Made by a program: the position numbers and the translations under genes
Shown here: one piece after another, positions 47,269 to 56,645 of the stretch
Position numbering within the stretch: the stretch's first letter is position 1
How the letters are laid out: each line of letters starts with the position of its first letter
The notes under the pieces: generated by a model
What the model was told of the DNA's origin: nothing
The model's input: only the letters and a program-made list of their open reading frames with translations
Database searches by the model: none
Assembly (NCBI GenBank): GCA_026119935.1
Contig: JALRMH010000016.1
Span: forward strand, 124,001 to 188,000
Length of the DNA stretch: 64,000 bases
Direction of reading: 5' to 3'
Origin: Endothia cerciana
Lineage: Eukaryota > Ascomycota > Sordariomycetes > Diaporthales > Cryphonectriaceae

Positions 47269-47298
47269 AGTACACAGTACACAGTACACAGTACACAG
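47269..47298. repeat. AGTACAC heptanucleotide repeat, four copies
   Basis: Period of 7 is exact over about 30 bases. A related TAGTGCATAG unit flanks it. Confidence 0.85.
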
Positions 47299-47369
47299 AC
47301 GACCATGGACGATCCGCCGGCCTGCGCCAGGAGAGACAGACCAGACCACGCGGGCGTGGAAGTCGTCAC

Positions 47370-47459
47370 GAAGAAAGAGAAAAGAAAAAGAAGAAGAAAA
47401 AGAAGAAGAAGAAAAAAAAAAAGAAAAAGAAAAGAAGGAGAAAAAAAAAAAAGGGAAGA
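47370..47459. repeat. polypurine tract (GAA/GAAA-rich)
   Basis: About 90 bases almost entirely A and G on the plus strand, capable in principle of triplex-like structure. Confidence 0.8.
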
Positions 47460-47996
47460 TAACGGGCACGTAAACATAGTAAACATGACCTGGAGAGGAA
47501 CACAACCTAAGGGGAGCCCCCGCATCAGGCATCGCAGATCATGTCCCTGTTTACTTTGGGCTCACTTCCGGTTAGCTTTTTCCTACCTCGAGTATGCTCC
47601 CCAGTACCATCACCACCCTACATAACCCCCCATCACTACGTGCTCGGCTCGGCATAACGTAGGGAAAAGGAGGTGGAGGAGGGGTGGCGCGGCCTAAGTA
47701 CACCACTGGTCAATCAACGGCCGTCGAGGGGCCCGTCCCAAGCCACGCCGCGGGAGCTAGACTGGGGCTCTGCCGCCGTCGTGCCACAGCAACTCCTCCA
47801 AAACAACGCCCCCCTCGGAAACTAGTCCCCTAAATATCACGACTTGCACCCACCCTGCCTGCCATCCTCACATCACATCGTCGTCCTCCCCCCCCAAAGG
47901 GCCACGGCTGTACGCTGTCCTCCTCCTTCTTCCTTACAACATCTTCCTGAAGGTACTGCCTCTGGGCACAGCTTCACGCGCCGCTGATCAGCCGCC

Positions 47997-49998
47997 ATGG
48001 GCCTGGGAATCCTCGAGGACCGGGTCATGGACCATGTCCCTGGTATGTCCGGACGGATTGCCAACATACAAGAGGTCGAGGGGGTCGTCGGGGTGCGGAC
48101 ACATGTTCAGCTGGCTGACCACCATCCCAGGCACGACCCGCTATTTCGACGACCCCGAGCGGACGCAGTACGTCTACGGCGATGGCGCCGCCCCCGTGGT
48201 GCGCAGGAACCTCAAGGTCCAGAACGGCATCATCCTCGTGCCCCAGCCCTCCGACGACCCCAATGACCCCCTCAACTGGCCCCTGTGGCGCCGGGACCTC
48301 ATCACCTTCATCCTCTCCATGTCCGCCATCTTCGCGACCTGCCTCGGCCCCATCCTCGCCGCCAACACCGTCACCATCTCCCTCTACATCAGCCGGGACT
48401 TTACCGACGTCGCCCTCCTGACCGGCTACTTCCTGCTCGGCACCGGCTTCGCCGCCGCCTTCTTCGTGCCCTCCAGCCGCGTCTGGGGCAAGCGCCACAC
48501 CTTCATCCTCGGCATGCTCATCCTCGTCGCGAGCAGCGTCTGGGGCGGCGTCGTCGGCTACCGCAAGGACTACGACAGCTTCCTGTGGTCCCGCATCATA
48601 CAGGGCGTCGGCTGCGCCCCCTTTGAGGCCCTCGTCAACGCCGCCGTCGGCGACCTCTACTTCGTCCACCAGCGCGGCAGCAGGATGGCCTTCACCAACC
48701 TGGCCGTCTTCGGCGGAGCCTTCTTCACCCCCATCCTGGTCGGCAAGATCACCCACACCCTCGAGTGGTGGTGGACCTTCTACCTCGTCGCCATCTTCTG
48801 CGGCGCCTGCCTCCCGGCCATGATCTTCCTGTGCCCCGAGACGGCCTACAGGCGGGACACGAGCCTGAACACGGACATGCTGGCCGAGGACGAGACCGCC
48901 GCCGTCAGCAAGGGTGCTGGTCGGCCCCCCTCGCCCCCCGTGGAGAGTCACGACTCCGAGAAGGACGCCGGCGGCGGCGACGACAACAACAACAACAACA
49001 ACAACAACAACGCGGCCGCTGCTGCTGCTGCTGCCGCCGCGTCCTCCCCTGTCGGCACGCCCAAGGTCGGCTACTGGCGGTCCGTCGCGCCCTTCAACGG
49101 CCGCAAGACCGACGAGGCCATCTGGAAGCTCGCCCTGCGCCCCTTCCCGCTCTTCCTCCAGCCGGCCTTCCTGTGGGCCTGCCTCATCCAGGGCACCCTC
49201 ATCGGCTGGACCGTCTTCATCGGCGTCATCCTCGGCGCCTACTTCATCGGCTACCCGCTGTGGTGGGACGAGGTCAAGACGGGCTACGCCTACACGGGCC
49301 CCTTCGTCGGCGCCCTCCTGGGCTTCGTCATCGCCGGCCTCGCCTCCGACTGGTCCGCCCGCGCCATGACCCGCTGGAACAGGGGCGTGTACGAGCCCGA
49401 GTTCCGCATCCTGCTGGTCGTCCCGCAGCTGGTCTTCGGCGTCATGGGCGTCTTCGGGTGGGGCATCACGGTCGACGGCCTGCTCGACGGCAAGTGGAGC
49501 TACGCCGTGCCCCTGACCTTCTTCGGCTTCGAGGTCTGCGGCATGGTCATCGGCGCCGTGGCCGGCAGCCTCTACATCGTGGATGCCTATCGTAAGTCTC
49601 ATATCTTTCCGTCGTTCTCTCGGGCGGGACGCCAGGTGGATGTCCAGAATGTTGGCTAATCCGGTCATAAATCAGGCGACCTGGCCATCGAGGGCTTCAC
49701 CTGCATGATCATCTTCAAGAACATGTTCGCCTTCGGCCTGACCTTCAAGGCATACGACTGGCTCATCATCAACGGCACCAAGGCCACCCCCGTCTTCAAC
49801 GCTCTGGGGGCAGTCCAGGTCGTCGTCTGCATGCTGAGCGTGCCCATGTGTAAGTCTCCCCTCCCCCACCCCCCTAAACCTCACATCCTGGGCACGGATG
49901 TCCCCCCTGCTGACGGGCCTCCTCTAGACATCTATGGCAAGCGCATCCGAAGCTTTTACCACCGCAATGATATCCTGAAGATGTTAGACCTCCGATGA
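47997..49998 (+). CDS. MFS transporter, DHA1 type (HOL1/polyamine-drug family)
   Basis: Exons 47997-48042, 48131-49591, 49676-49849 and 49928-49998 give 583 residues; introns of 88, 84 and 78 nt are consensus. The N-terminal tail has VPQPSDDPNDPLNWPLWRRDL, the family hallmark just before helix 1. Twelve hydrophobic segments follow, with RVWGKRHTFILG in the motif A position between helices 2 and 3. The central cytosolic loop carries a run of nine Asn followed by about ten Ala, unusual for the family. The C-terminal half starts RPFPLFLQPAFLWACLI and ends in a short Arg-rich tail. Such carriers move drugs, polyamines or siderophores across the plasma membrane using proton motive force; the substrate cannot be predicted. 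GC-rich third positions create a 547-codon antisense shadow. Confidence 0.9.
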
Positions 49999-50358
49999 GG
50001 GAGGGGGCTCTCGGGCCCTTGGATAATCATGTTGGTTTGTTGGTGGTTTTTTTTTGGGGCATGTACATATATAATGTATATATACCCCAGTCATTATTGC
50101 GAGCCCGGCTTGGAATGAATAATCGTAGTGGGGTGGGCTTAATGAGGTTGGATAGGACCCACCGGATAATCTATGTGGAGATCAGCTCTGCATGCCTTTC
50201 TAGTCAGTGGGTAAAAGGTCATCACGAGGCGTTGCCGCTATATTTTGAATACTGCTGTGACGTGACGATGTATCCCGGCCCGTACAGACTGAAAATGGAA
50301 GACCCTGACAGGGCATAGTTTGTTCCCTTCTCGCCGATCACCACAACGAATACCCGCA
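49999..50358. other. intergenic between convergent MFS and prp22 genes
   Basis: About 360 bp, including the two 3' ends. No gene seen. Confidence 0.6.
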
Positions 50359-53300
50359 CTATCCCCACGTCCCGCCGCCGCCGCCGGACCGGCCGCCCCG
50401 CCTCTGCGCGCTCAGCCTCCAGTCGTCCTCGCCCTGGAACTTGTTGTACAGCGGCTGGATCCGCTCCGCCTTCTTCCTCTTGGACAGCTTGTCCGTGGGC
50501 GCGACCTTGAAGAAGGTCGGCGCCGCCTCGACGAGCCACTTGGGCTCGATGGCCGTCGTGATGTGCATGTACTCCTTGGTGGTCATGACCAGGCTGTGGT
50601 AGATGACCCACTCGGCGTTCTTGCCGAACAGGGCCGACGACGGGTGCAGGTACACGTTGGTCCCCTCGATGAGCGTCTTGTAGCCCTCCTGCGGGTCCTT
50701 GCGGGCCGAGTTGCGGAAGAAGCCCGAGCACAGGGCGCGCCGGACCTTCTCGGTGTCGCGGGGCCCCGCGGACACGATCGGGTGGCGGTACCGCTGCATC
50801 ATCTTGGTGAGCTGGTCGCGGACGTCCTTTGCGCGCTTCACCCCGCGGTTCTGGATGAAGTTCTCGAAGCACCAGGCGTTGGAGTAGCCCGATTTCTTCC
50901 AGGCGTTGAAGACGTTGAGCAGCGTGAGGTGGTCGCCGTGCGGGTCGTGGAACTTGGCCTTCTTCTGGTCTGCCTGGGACTGCTTCTCCTTGGGCCGGTA
51001 GAAGACGGTCTGGATGTTGAGCATCGACACGATGGTCAGCATCTCATCAGAGCAGCCGAGGTCGACGCTGTACACGAGAGCCTTGGCGAGGGAGGGGTCG
51101 ACCGGGAAGTCGGCCATCTTGCGCCCGAGGCGGGTGAGCAGGCCTTCGTCGTCGAGCGCGGAGAGGGCGTAGAGTTCTTCGAGTGCCGTGAGCATTGTGT
51201 TCATGGGCGGCGGGTCCATGAAGCCGAAGTGGAGGAGGTCGTTGATGCCGGATGCCTTGAGCATGAGAATGGTGTGGGCGAGATTCTGCCGCTGGATCTC
51301 GGGTATCGTGGTCGGGAGCATCTCCGTTTCAAAAGCCTGCTGTGTGTAGAGCCTGAAGCATTTGCCCGGACCCGTTCTGCCTGCTCGTCCGGCACGCTGT
51401 TGTGCACTGGCTCGGGAGATCGGCACCACCACCAGCGAGTCCATGCCTAGCTTCGGGTCGTACGCATTCTGCTTGACGAAGCCCGGGTCCACGACGTAGT
51501 AAATACCATCAATGGTGATGGATGTCTCGGCGATATTGGTGGCAAGGACGACCTTCCGACTCCCCGGCGGTGCAGGGTCGAAGATGCGACTCTGCATCTC
51601 GCTGGGTAGCGCTGAGTACACAGGCAATATGAGGAGTTCCGGCACATTAGGGCCTAATGCTTTCATGCGCTCGTACAGCACCTCGCAGGCTGTGTCGATT
51701 TCTTCTTGGCCCGTGAGGAACACGAGGATGTCACCCGCCGGCTCTGCGAGATGGATTTCCATCACCGTCACCAGCGCTGCGTCGAGGTAGTCGCTCTCCG
51801 GCTCTTTCGAGTAGAGGACCTCGACAGGGAAGGTTCTGCCGGGGATTGTGAAGATGGGTGCTTCGTTGAAATATGAAGAGAACTTGTCGGCATCAAGGGT
51901 AGCGGAGGTGACGATGATCTTGAGATCGGGTCTCCGCTTGACGGCCTTCTTCAAAAGGCCAAACAGCACGTCGGTCGCGATCGTACGCTCGTGTGCCTCG
52001 TCCAACATGATGACAGAGTACCTTTTCATATCGGGGTCCATGATGATTTCTCGCTGAAGATGGCCGTCGGTCATGTACTTGATGACGGTGTTCCGGCTGG
52101 TCACGTCTTCGAATCTGACGGCATATCCAACCTCAGAGCCGACTTCGCAGCCAACTTCCTCAGAAACACGCTTTGCAACGCTTATAGCGGCGACACGACG
52201 AGGTTGTGTACAGCCTATCATGCCTGTGTTTCCAAAGCCAGCTTCAGCCAGATACTGGGTCAGCTGTGTGGTCTTGCCCGAACCCGTCTCTCCTACCACG
52301 ATCATGATCTGGTTGTCCTTGACGGCTTGGATCAGCTGACTCCGGAATGCGAATACGGGCAAGGACTCCCGTTGCTGCTTGATGGTCATATTCGTCCGCT
52401 TGCCCTTGGGTGCATCCATTGGGGCGATCGCTCTCCTCCACTCCGGCGCTGCATCGGTCTTCTGCCGCATGGCGGCCTGCCTCAAATCGCTGGCGAACCG
52501 CCGCTTGTCAGGATCCGCCATCGGGTCCTGCCATTGAGATTGCAGGTCTACTTTTGCCTCTGATTCCTTGGCCTCGGCTTCTTGTTGTCGCAGTTCTTTT
52601 CTCTCCTTTGTGAGATTTGTGCCGGCCATAGCAGCACGGTTAAGTGAGCCATCAGGGGCCTTCACAATTCGAATGGGTGACAACTCGAGACTCTGCTTCG
52701 TTTGGCCGGCAAGGAACGGTGGCTCTTCCTCTCGGATCTCGATGTCCACGTCCTCCTCCAACTCCAGCTGGCCCTCGCCGGTCAGCGTAGAATGATAATC
52801 GTCCTCCAAGTCAGGATAGTCAGACGCCTTGGCGACCCCAGATGCGATCAATTGGCGTATCTCCCATCTTTCAGGGGAGGTCATTCGCTTCTTCTGTCGC
52901 TTTTGAACAAACCGACTCTGAGGTGGCTCGGCCACAGCAGGGCCACCACCCAGAGCTTCAGAGTTGGCCCCTGACTGTATTCTCGCTTGTGGACGAAGGT
53001 CATCTCCAGTTTCCTGGTCCACCTCCTTCATAGACAGTCCGATGCGGTTGCCTTCGATCTTGACAACTTTGACCTTGACACCTTGCCCTCTCGCCACTAG
53101 GTCGGAGGGATGATTGACCCTTTGTCCCTCGACGAGCTGCGACACGTGCACGAGGCCATCAACCTTGCCCTTGATCCCGTGCAAGTTGACGAAGGCACCA
53201 AAGTCCTTGACGCCGGTGACGTGTCCATCGTACACTTTATAAAGCTGCGGCGTATCGTCAAGTTCGAGTGGTAGAGGTTGTCTGGACTGATCGTCATCCT

Positions 53301-53985
53301 CCTCTTCGTCAAAGCGACCCCTCGTACTCCTGTGCTTCTTCCGGCCATCGCCATTCGTGTAGCCATCCCCATGCCTACCATTCCGCCCTCGCTTGTAGTC
53401 GTCTTCACCGTCTTCGTAGTAGTTGCGCTTGCGATCGCGGCTCCGACTCCGGCTCCGATCTCGATAGCGGTCTTTCCTCCGCCACCGCGAGTCCTCGTCG
53501 TCCTCCGGGCTCCGGCTCCGTTTCCTGCCATTCTGCACCTTCTCTTTCTTGGCCTTACCCTCCAGTCCCTCCAGCAGAGCCAAGGTATCGTCAATATCAT
53601 CCACACCACCATCTTCCACAGGCTCCTTGTCTGGTATGCTGAGGCCTCGGAATATCTGCTCCTTCTCGTGTATGCTCTGGTGCGGCCGGTCGTCCTCGCT
53701 GAAGTCTGCCCGCTTGTTTCTTCCCTTGAACCTGGGATGGAGGGTACAGACCAAGCGGTCTATGCTCTCGACGAGCGAGTTGGGAAGGGTGGATGCGCCC
53801 ATGCCGGGCAGCATCGTTTTGAAGTCATCGAGGCTGTCGCATTCTAGCCGCTTTGCGATTACGAACTCAGCCAGGGTCTTGCGGGCATCTTCGTCGGGGA
53901 TGCCAAGATGGTTCTGCAGCTCGGAGGAGATCTTGGACACGAGGGACAGGAGCTCCAACGACTCGAGCGACTCTAGTTCCTCCAT
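50359..53985 (-). CDS. prp22: DEAH-box pre-mRNA splicing helicase Prp22
   Basis: Single exon, 1208 residues from the ATG at 53985 (MEELESLESLELLSLVSKI). The frame is open 75 codons further up, but that part is a translated TAA microsatellite. Order: helical N-terminus; Arg/Ser/Asp-rich segment (RSRSRSRDRKR); an S1 RNA-binding domain at about 247-325 (YDGHVTGVKDFGAFVNL...); then RecA1 with GETGSGKT at 565-572, DEAH at 662-665 and SAT; RecA2 with QRAGRAGRTGPG from about 863; ratchet/OB region ending with a Gly-rich tail. Prp22/DHX8 releases mature mRNA from the spliceosome after exon ligation, in the nucleus. The S1 domain distinguishes it from Prp2, Prp16 and Prp43. Length matches human DHX8 (1220). 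Confidence 0.95.
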   Translation of the reverse strand: MEELESLESLELLSLVSKISSELQNHLGIPDEDARKTLAEFVIAKRLECDSLDDFKTMLPGMGASTLPNSLVESIDRLVCTLHPRFKGRNKRADFSEDDRPHQSIHEKEQIFRGLSIPDKEPVEDGGVDDIDDTLALLEGLEGKAKKEKVQNGRKRSRSPEDDEDSRWRRKDRYRDRSRSRSRDRKRNYYEDGEDDYKRGRNGRHGDGYTNGDGRKKHRSTRGRFDEEEDDDQSRQPLPLELDDTPQLYKVYDGHVTGVKDFGAFVNLHGIKGKVDGLVHVSQLVEGQRVNHPSDLVARGQGVKVKVVKIEGNRIGLSMKEVDQETGDDLRPQARIQSGANSEALGGGPAVAEPPQSRFVQKRQKKRMTSPERWEIRQLIASGVAKASDYPDLEDDYHSTLTGEGQLELEEDVDIEIREEEPPFLAGQTKQSLELSPIRIVKAPDGSLNRAAMAGTNLTKERKELRQQEAEAKESEAKVDLQSQWQDPMADPDKRRFASDLRQAAMRQKTDAAPEWRRAIAPMDAPKGKRTNMTIKQQRESLPVFAFRSQLIQAVKDNQIMIVVGETGSGKTTQLTQYLAEAGFGNTGMIGCTQPRRVAAISVAKRVSEEVGCEVGSEVGYAVRFEDVTSRNTVIKYMTDGHLQREIIMDPDMKRYSVIMLDEAHERTIATDVLFGLLKKAVKRRPDLKIIVTSATLDADKFSSYFNEAPIFTIPGRTFPVEVLYSKEPESDYLDAALVTVMEIHLAEPAGDILVFLTGQEEIDTACEVLYERMKALGPNVPELLILPVYSALPSEMQSRIFDPAPPGSRKVVLATNIAETSITIDGIYYVVDPGFVKQNAYDPKLGMDSLVVVPISRASAQQRAGRAGRTGPGKCFRLYTQQAFETEMLPTTIPEIQRQNLAHTILMLKASGINDLLHFGFMDPPPMNTMLTALEELYALSALDDEGLLTRLGRKMADFPVDPSLAKALVYSVDLGCSDEMLTIVSMLNIQTVFYRPKEKQSQADQKKAKFHDPHGDHLTLLNVFNAWKKSGYSNAWCFENFIQNRGVKRAKDVRDQLTKMMQRYRHPIVSAGPRDTEKVRRALCSGFFRNSARKDPQEGYKTLIEGTNVYLHPSSALFGKNAEWVIYHSLVMTTKEYMHITTAIEPKWLVEAAPTFFKVAPTDKLSKRKKAERIQPLYNKFQGEDDWRLSAQRRGGRSGGGGGTWG

Positions 53986-54164
53986 CTTTGCTGTTGGGGA
54001 TGTGATATGTGGATGATGGCGATGTCCAAAGACCACGCCTGTCTTGTCGTCAGTGGAAAGTGAAAAGCAACTCTGCGGCCGGCAAGAAAGGCTGCTGATC
54101 CTTGAACAGGCAGGCTGTGCCCATCCCTGCCCGGACGTCAACCACCCCTCCCCCCCCCCCTTCC

Positions 54165-54206
<42 letters not shown>

Positions 54207-54751
54207 CCAAAAAAGAAAACCTTAAGACTGCAGTATCTTATATTGGGACAGACAAACTTTCCACAATGCAACAGTAGAAATGGTCACGAAGCATGAGAGG
54301 GAATGAACTGCCTTGGATGCAGAGAAGATTTCTGGTATCCCAAGGCTAGAGTTCCCAGGGGGTCTAGGCATCTATTGTTGTTTCTTTGCAGGAGATTTTC
54401 CAGCCTCCTTTGGTAGAGATAGAGAAGACAGGCAAGGCAATAAGTGCAATCTTCCATCCCCCAGAAAGCCTGAAGCCCCACAGGGCCTAGGGGTATTCTA
54501 ACCTTGTTCGCCTTAGGCGCCTTAGGCGCCTTATGTAAGCTTCGCATTACGCAACCTCACCGGGCTGTGTGAGACGCTATCCAAGGTTGACCTCGGGACA
54601 ACTTCGCCTAACACATCTTAACCACCCTACAGAGGGGCCGCTTTTTGTCTCCCTACAATTTGTTACTCTTCCCTAGACACCACTATCCGAACTAGACACT
54701 CTGGGCATCCGATCTCTCTTCACACAGATCTTGAAGACAAAAGAGCCCACC
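53986..54751. other. intergenic with AAT microsatellite
   Basis: Region between divergent prp22 and the PMP3 gene. Contains a C run (54150-54160), an (AAT)13 repeat, and a three-copy CGCCTTAGG repeat at about 54509-54535. Confidence 0.5.
54165..54205. repeat. (AAT)13 microsatellite
   Basis: Read on the minus strand it gives a Tyr-repeat frame that extends the prp22 ORF upstream, the reason that start is rejected. Confidence 0.95.
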
Positions 54752-55428
54752 ATGTGTTCTACAGACTTCTTCTTGGGCCTATTGGCTCTGCTCTTCCCAC
54801 CTCTGCCTGGTGAGTTTCTTGCGCCTCCACTGCTTGGGCCTCCCCCCCCCCCCCAAACAACCTCCATGACTATATTTGTGGGCCATGGTGATCCCTCGAT
54901 GCGGATGTCACGACGAAGTCCATCATGTCTGTAGCTAACAGGCTCATCTTCCAGTCTGGGTGAAGTGCGGCATCTGTTCCGCCGACTCCGTCATCAACAT
55001 CCTGCTCTGCATCCTGGGCTATGTCAGTACCTTTCCCCAGCCGCCCGCCCGCAGGCGTCTGTAGGACACCACTAACCACCTCGATACAGGTCCCAGGTCT
55101 CCTCCACGCATGGTATATCATCGCCAAGTTTCCGGAGCCAGAGTATCGACGTGTCGGCGACACGGAGCGTGGCGGCCGCGTAGCGTATGTTGTCGTCCAC
55201 GAAGATGGCGAGGAGCAGCGAAGACAGCGGCCCTCCGGTCGCGGCCAGACAAAGCCCCCAAGACAGAACCCGAATATGACCTACGGTACAAACGCGCGAG
55301 ACAACGCCGAATCCTCGTCGCAGCCGCACGGACACCCTGAGGCGAGCGCCGGACCGAGTGATGGCGCGCCTCCGCCTAGTTACGCCCAGGTCGTTGCTGG
55401 GGACAATAAGATCCAGGATCAGAGCTAG
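54752..55428 (+). CDS. PMP3/UPF0057 family membrane protein with a long hydrophilic tail
   Basis: Exons 54752-54809, 54955-55022 and 55090-55428 give 154 residues; the first intron (145 nt) contains a 13-nt C run. Spliced, the protein begins STDFFLGLLALLFPPLP, VWVKCGICSADSVINILLCI and LGYVPGLLHAWYIIAKFPE, the two-helix PMP3 core with the PP and LGYxPG motifs. Most PMP3 proteins end soon after; here about 95 hydrophilic residues (Arg/Gly/Pro/Gln-rich) follow, ending PPPSYAQVV, a PPxY motif as in Sna3-like members that bind Rsp5. PMP3 proteins tune plasma-membrane potential and salt sensitivity; the tailed type is often vacuole-sorted. Splices are consensus. Confidence 0.88.
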
Positions 55429-56645
55429 AAGGCTGAAGATCAGGATCTGAACCCGACCTCACGCGGCCGGAAGGGCTGGGACAATGGTCGGTGGTACTGG
55501 TGGCAGCACTGAGATGAGATGGACCTGGAAAAGGCGTGGTAGGGATCCGGCGGCTTCGAAATTCTTTTGGCCTTGGTCTTAGGAGCCTAGGTTGGCTATG
55601 ATGGGTTGTTAGGAAAACACGAGTCACTCCTTTACGACACATATATGTATGTTTTCTCGGTACCGCATGGGAGGGCGTTTACAGGATGGATGTCTCCAGA
55701 CAGGACGGAGTTCTGGAGATGGGTGTCTCAAATACGTGGCAATCGCAGCAATCTTGCCCGAGCATGGCTTCTCTGAATCTCAATCTCGGTCTGATATCTC
55801 CTCACCTGGCTTCTGCAATACAACAAGATATCCTTTCTCAGTCTGGCGATGCTCTCATGGCCATCGTGGCGTCCTCAACATAGCCAGGCGCTACAAAGGC
55901 AAGTTTCTTGACTTTGATCTAGGCACACCAGCAGACCTTGTCTTCTGGCTTTGACCAAGGTAGACCGGGAGACCTCCGCATACCCATTTCTCCTCAGCAT
56001 ACTCTTACTGAACCTCCTTGTTTGGCACGCTTGCAGACTTTCCGTTCCAGACCACCACATTCATGCCTACCACGATGCATTGCCTCTCCAAAAACGTACC
56101 CCCCGTCATTTTTCAGCCACTATTGTCCGGACACTGCATAATTTGCACGCCAGAGCTGCCGCATCTAATAGTCTAGGCTGCTGCAGGTCCGACTGCGGGC
56201 TGGACCAGTCACGACAGAGCCGAGCTCGTACATACTTTGGTACCTGGATAGAATGCAAGGTGTACCTACCACTTTCATCTAGCCCCCTGATCAACCGCTC
56301 TGCAAGACGTCTGTACCACGAGATAAGGCAATTTCCCACCAGATGCTGCAGATGCCACCAGTCCTGCGCGTGGCGTTGGGTACTGACAAACGTGGGAGCC
56401 GGTCGTCCAAGACGCAGAAGATAGTCATGACTACAGATAACAAGTTACACTTTACCGGCATTCTTATGACTGACTCGTCTCTGGGCCTCATTTCTTTAAA
56501 AATCATTCTGATCTATCCCTGTCTAGGTGTGTGCCATGACTTTCCTCCCGCGAAGCAAGTGGGTGGCCCCTTTTCAGTCTAATCCTGGTATATTCCTCCT
56601 GTAGCTATGCCTACTCGTCGCCCGTGTCTGTGCTGAGCGGTTCAG
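55429..56645. other. intergenic, no gene seen
   Basis: About 1.2 kb between the convergent PMP3 gene and the HET pseudogene. Only short frames. Confidence 0.5.

Larger units (their letters stand above)
46106..47996. other. repeat-rich intergenic region, no gene seen
   Basis: About 1.9 kb between the divergent CFEM (minus) and MFS (plus) genes. Holds the GACAG, GAC and AGTACAC tandem repeats and a long purine tract, listed separately. ORFs here are repeat- or composition-driven. Confidence 0.5.

Noticed and set aside
48025..49668. 547-codon ORF on the minus strand across the MFS transporter
   Set aside because: It is the shadow of GC-rich third positions of the real transporter; composition is Gly/Ala/Val/Asp-rich and shows no domain.
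50320..51450. 376-codon plus-strand ORF over the prp22 3' half
   Set aside because: Antisense to the conserved helicase; Val/Leu/Arg/Gly-rich with no family resemblance.
53986..54210. N-terminal extension of prp22 with 13 Tyr
   Set aside because: It translates the AAT microsatellite and has no resemblance to Prp22; the next ATG starts the conserved N-terminus.
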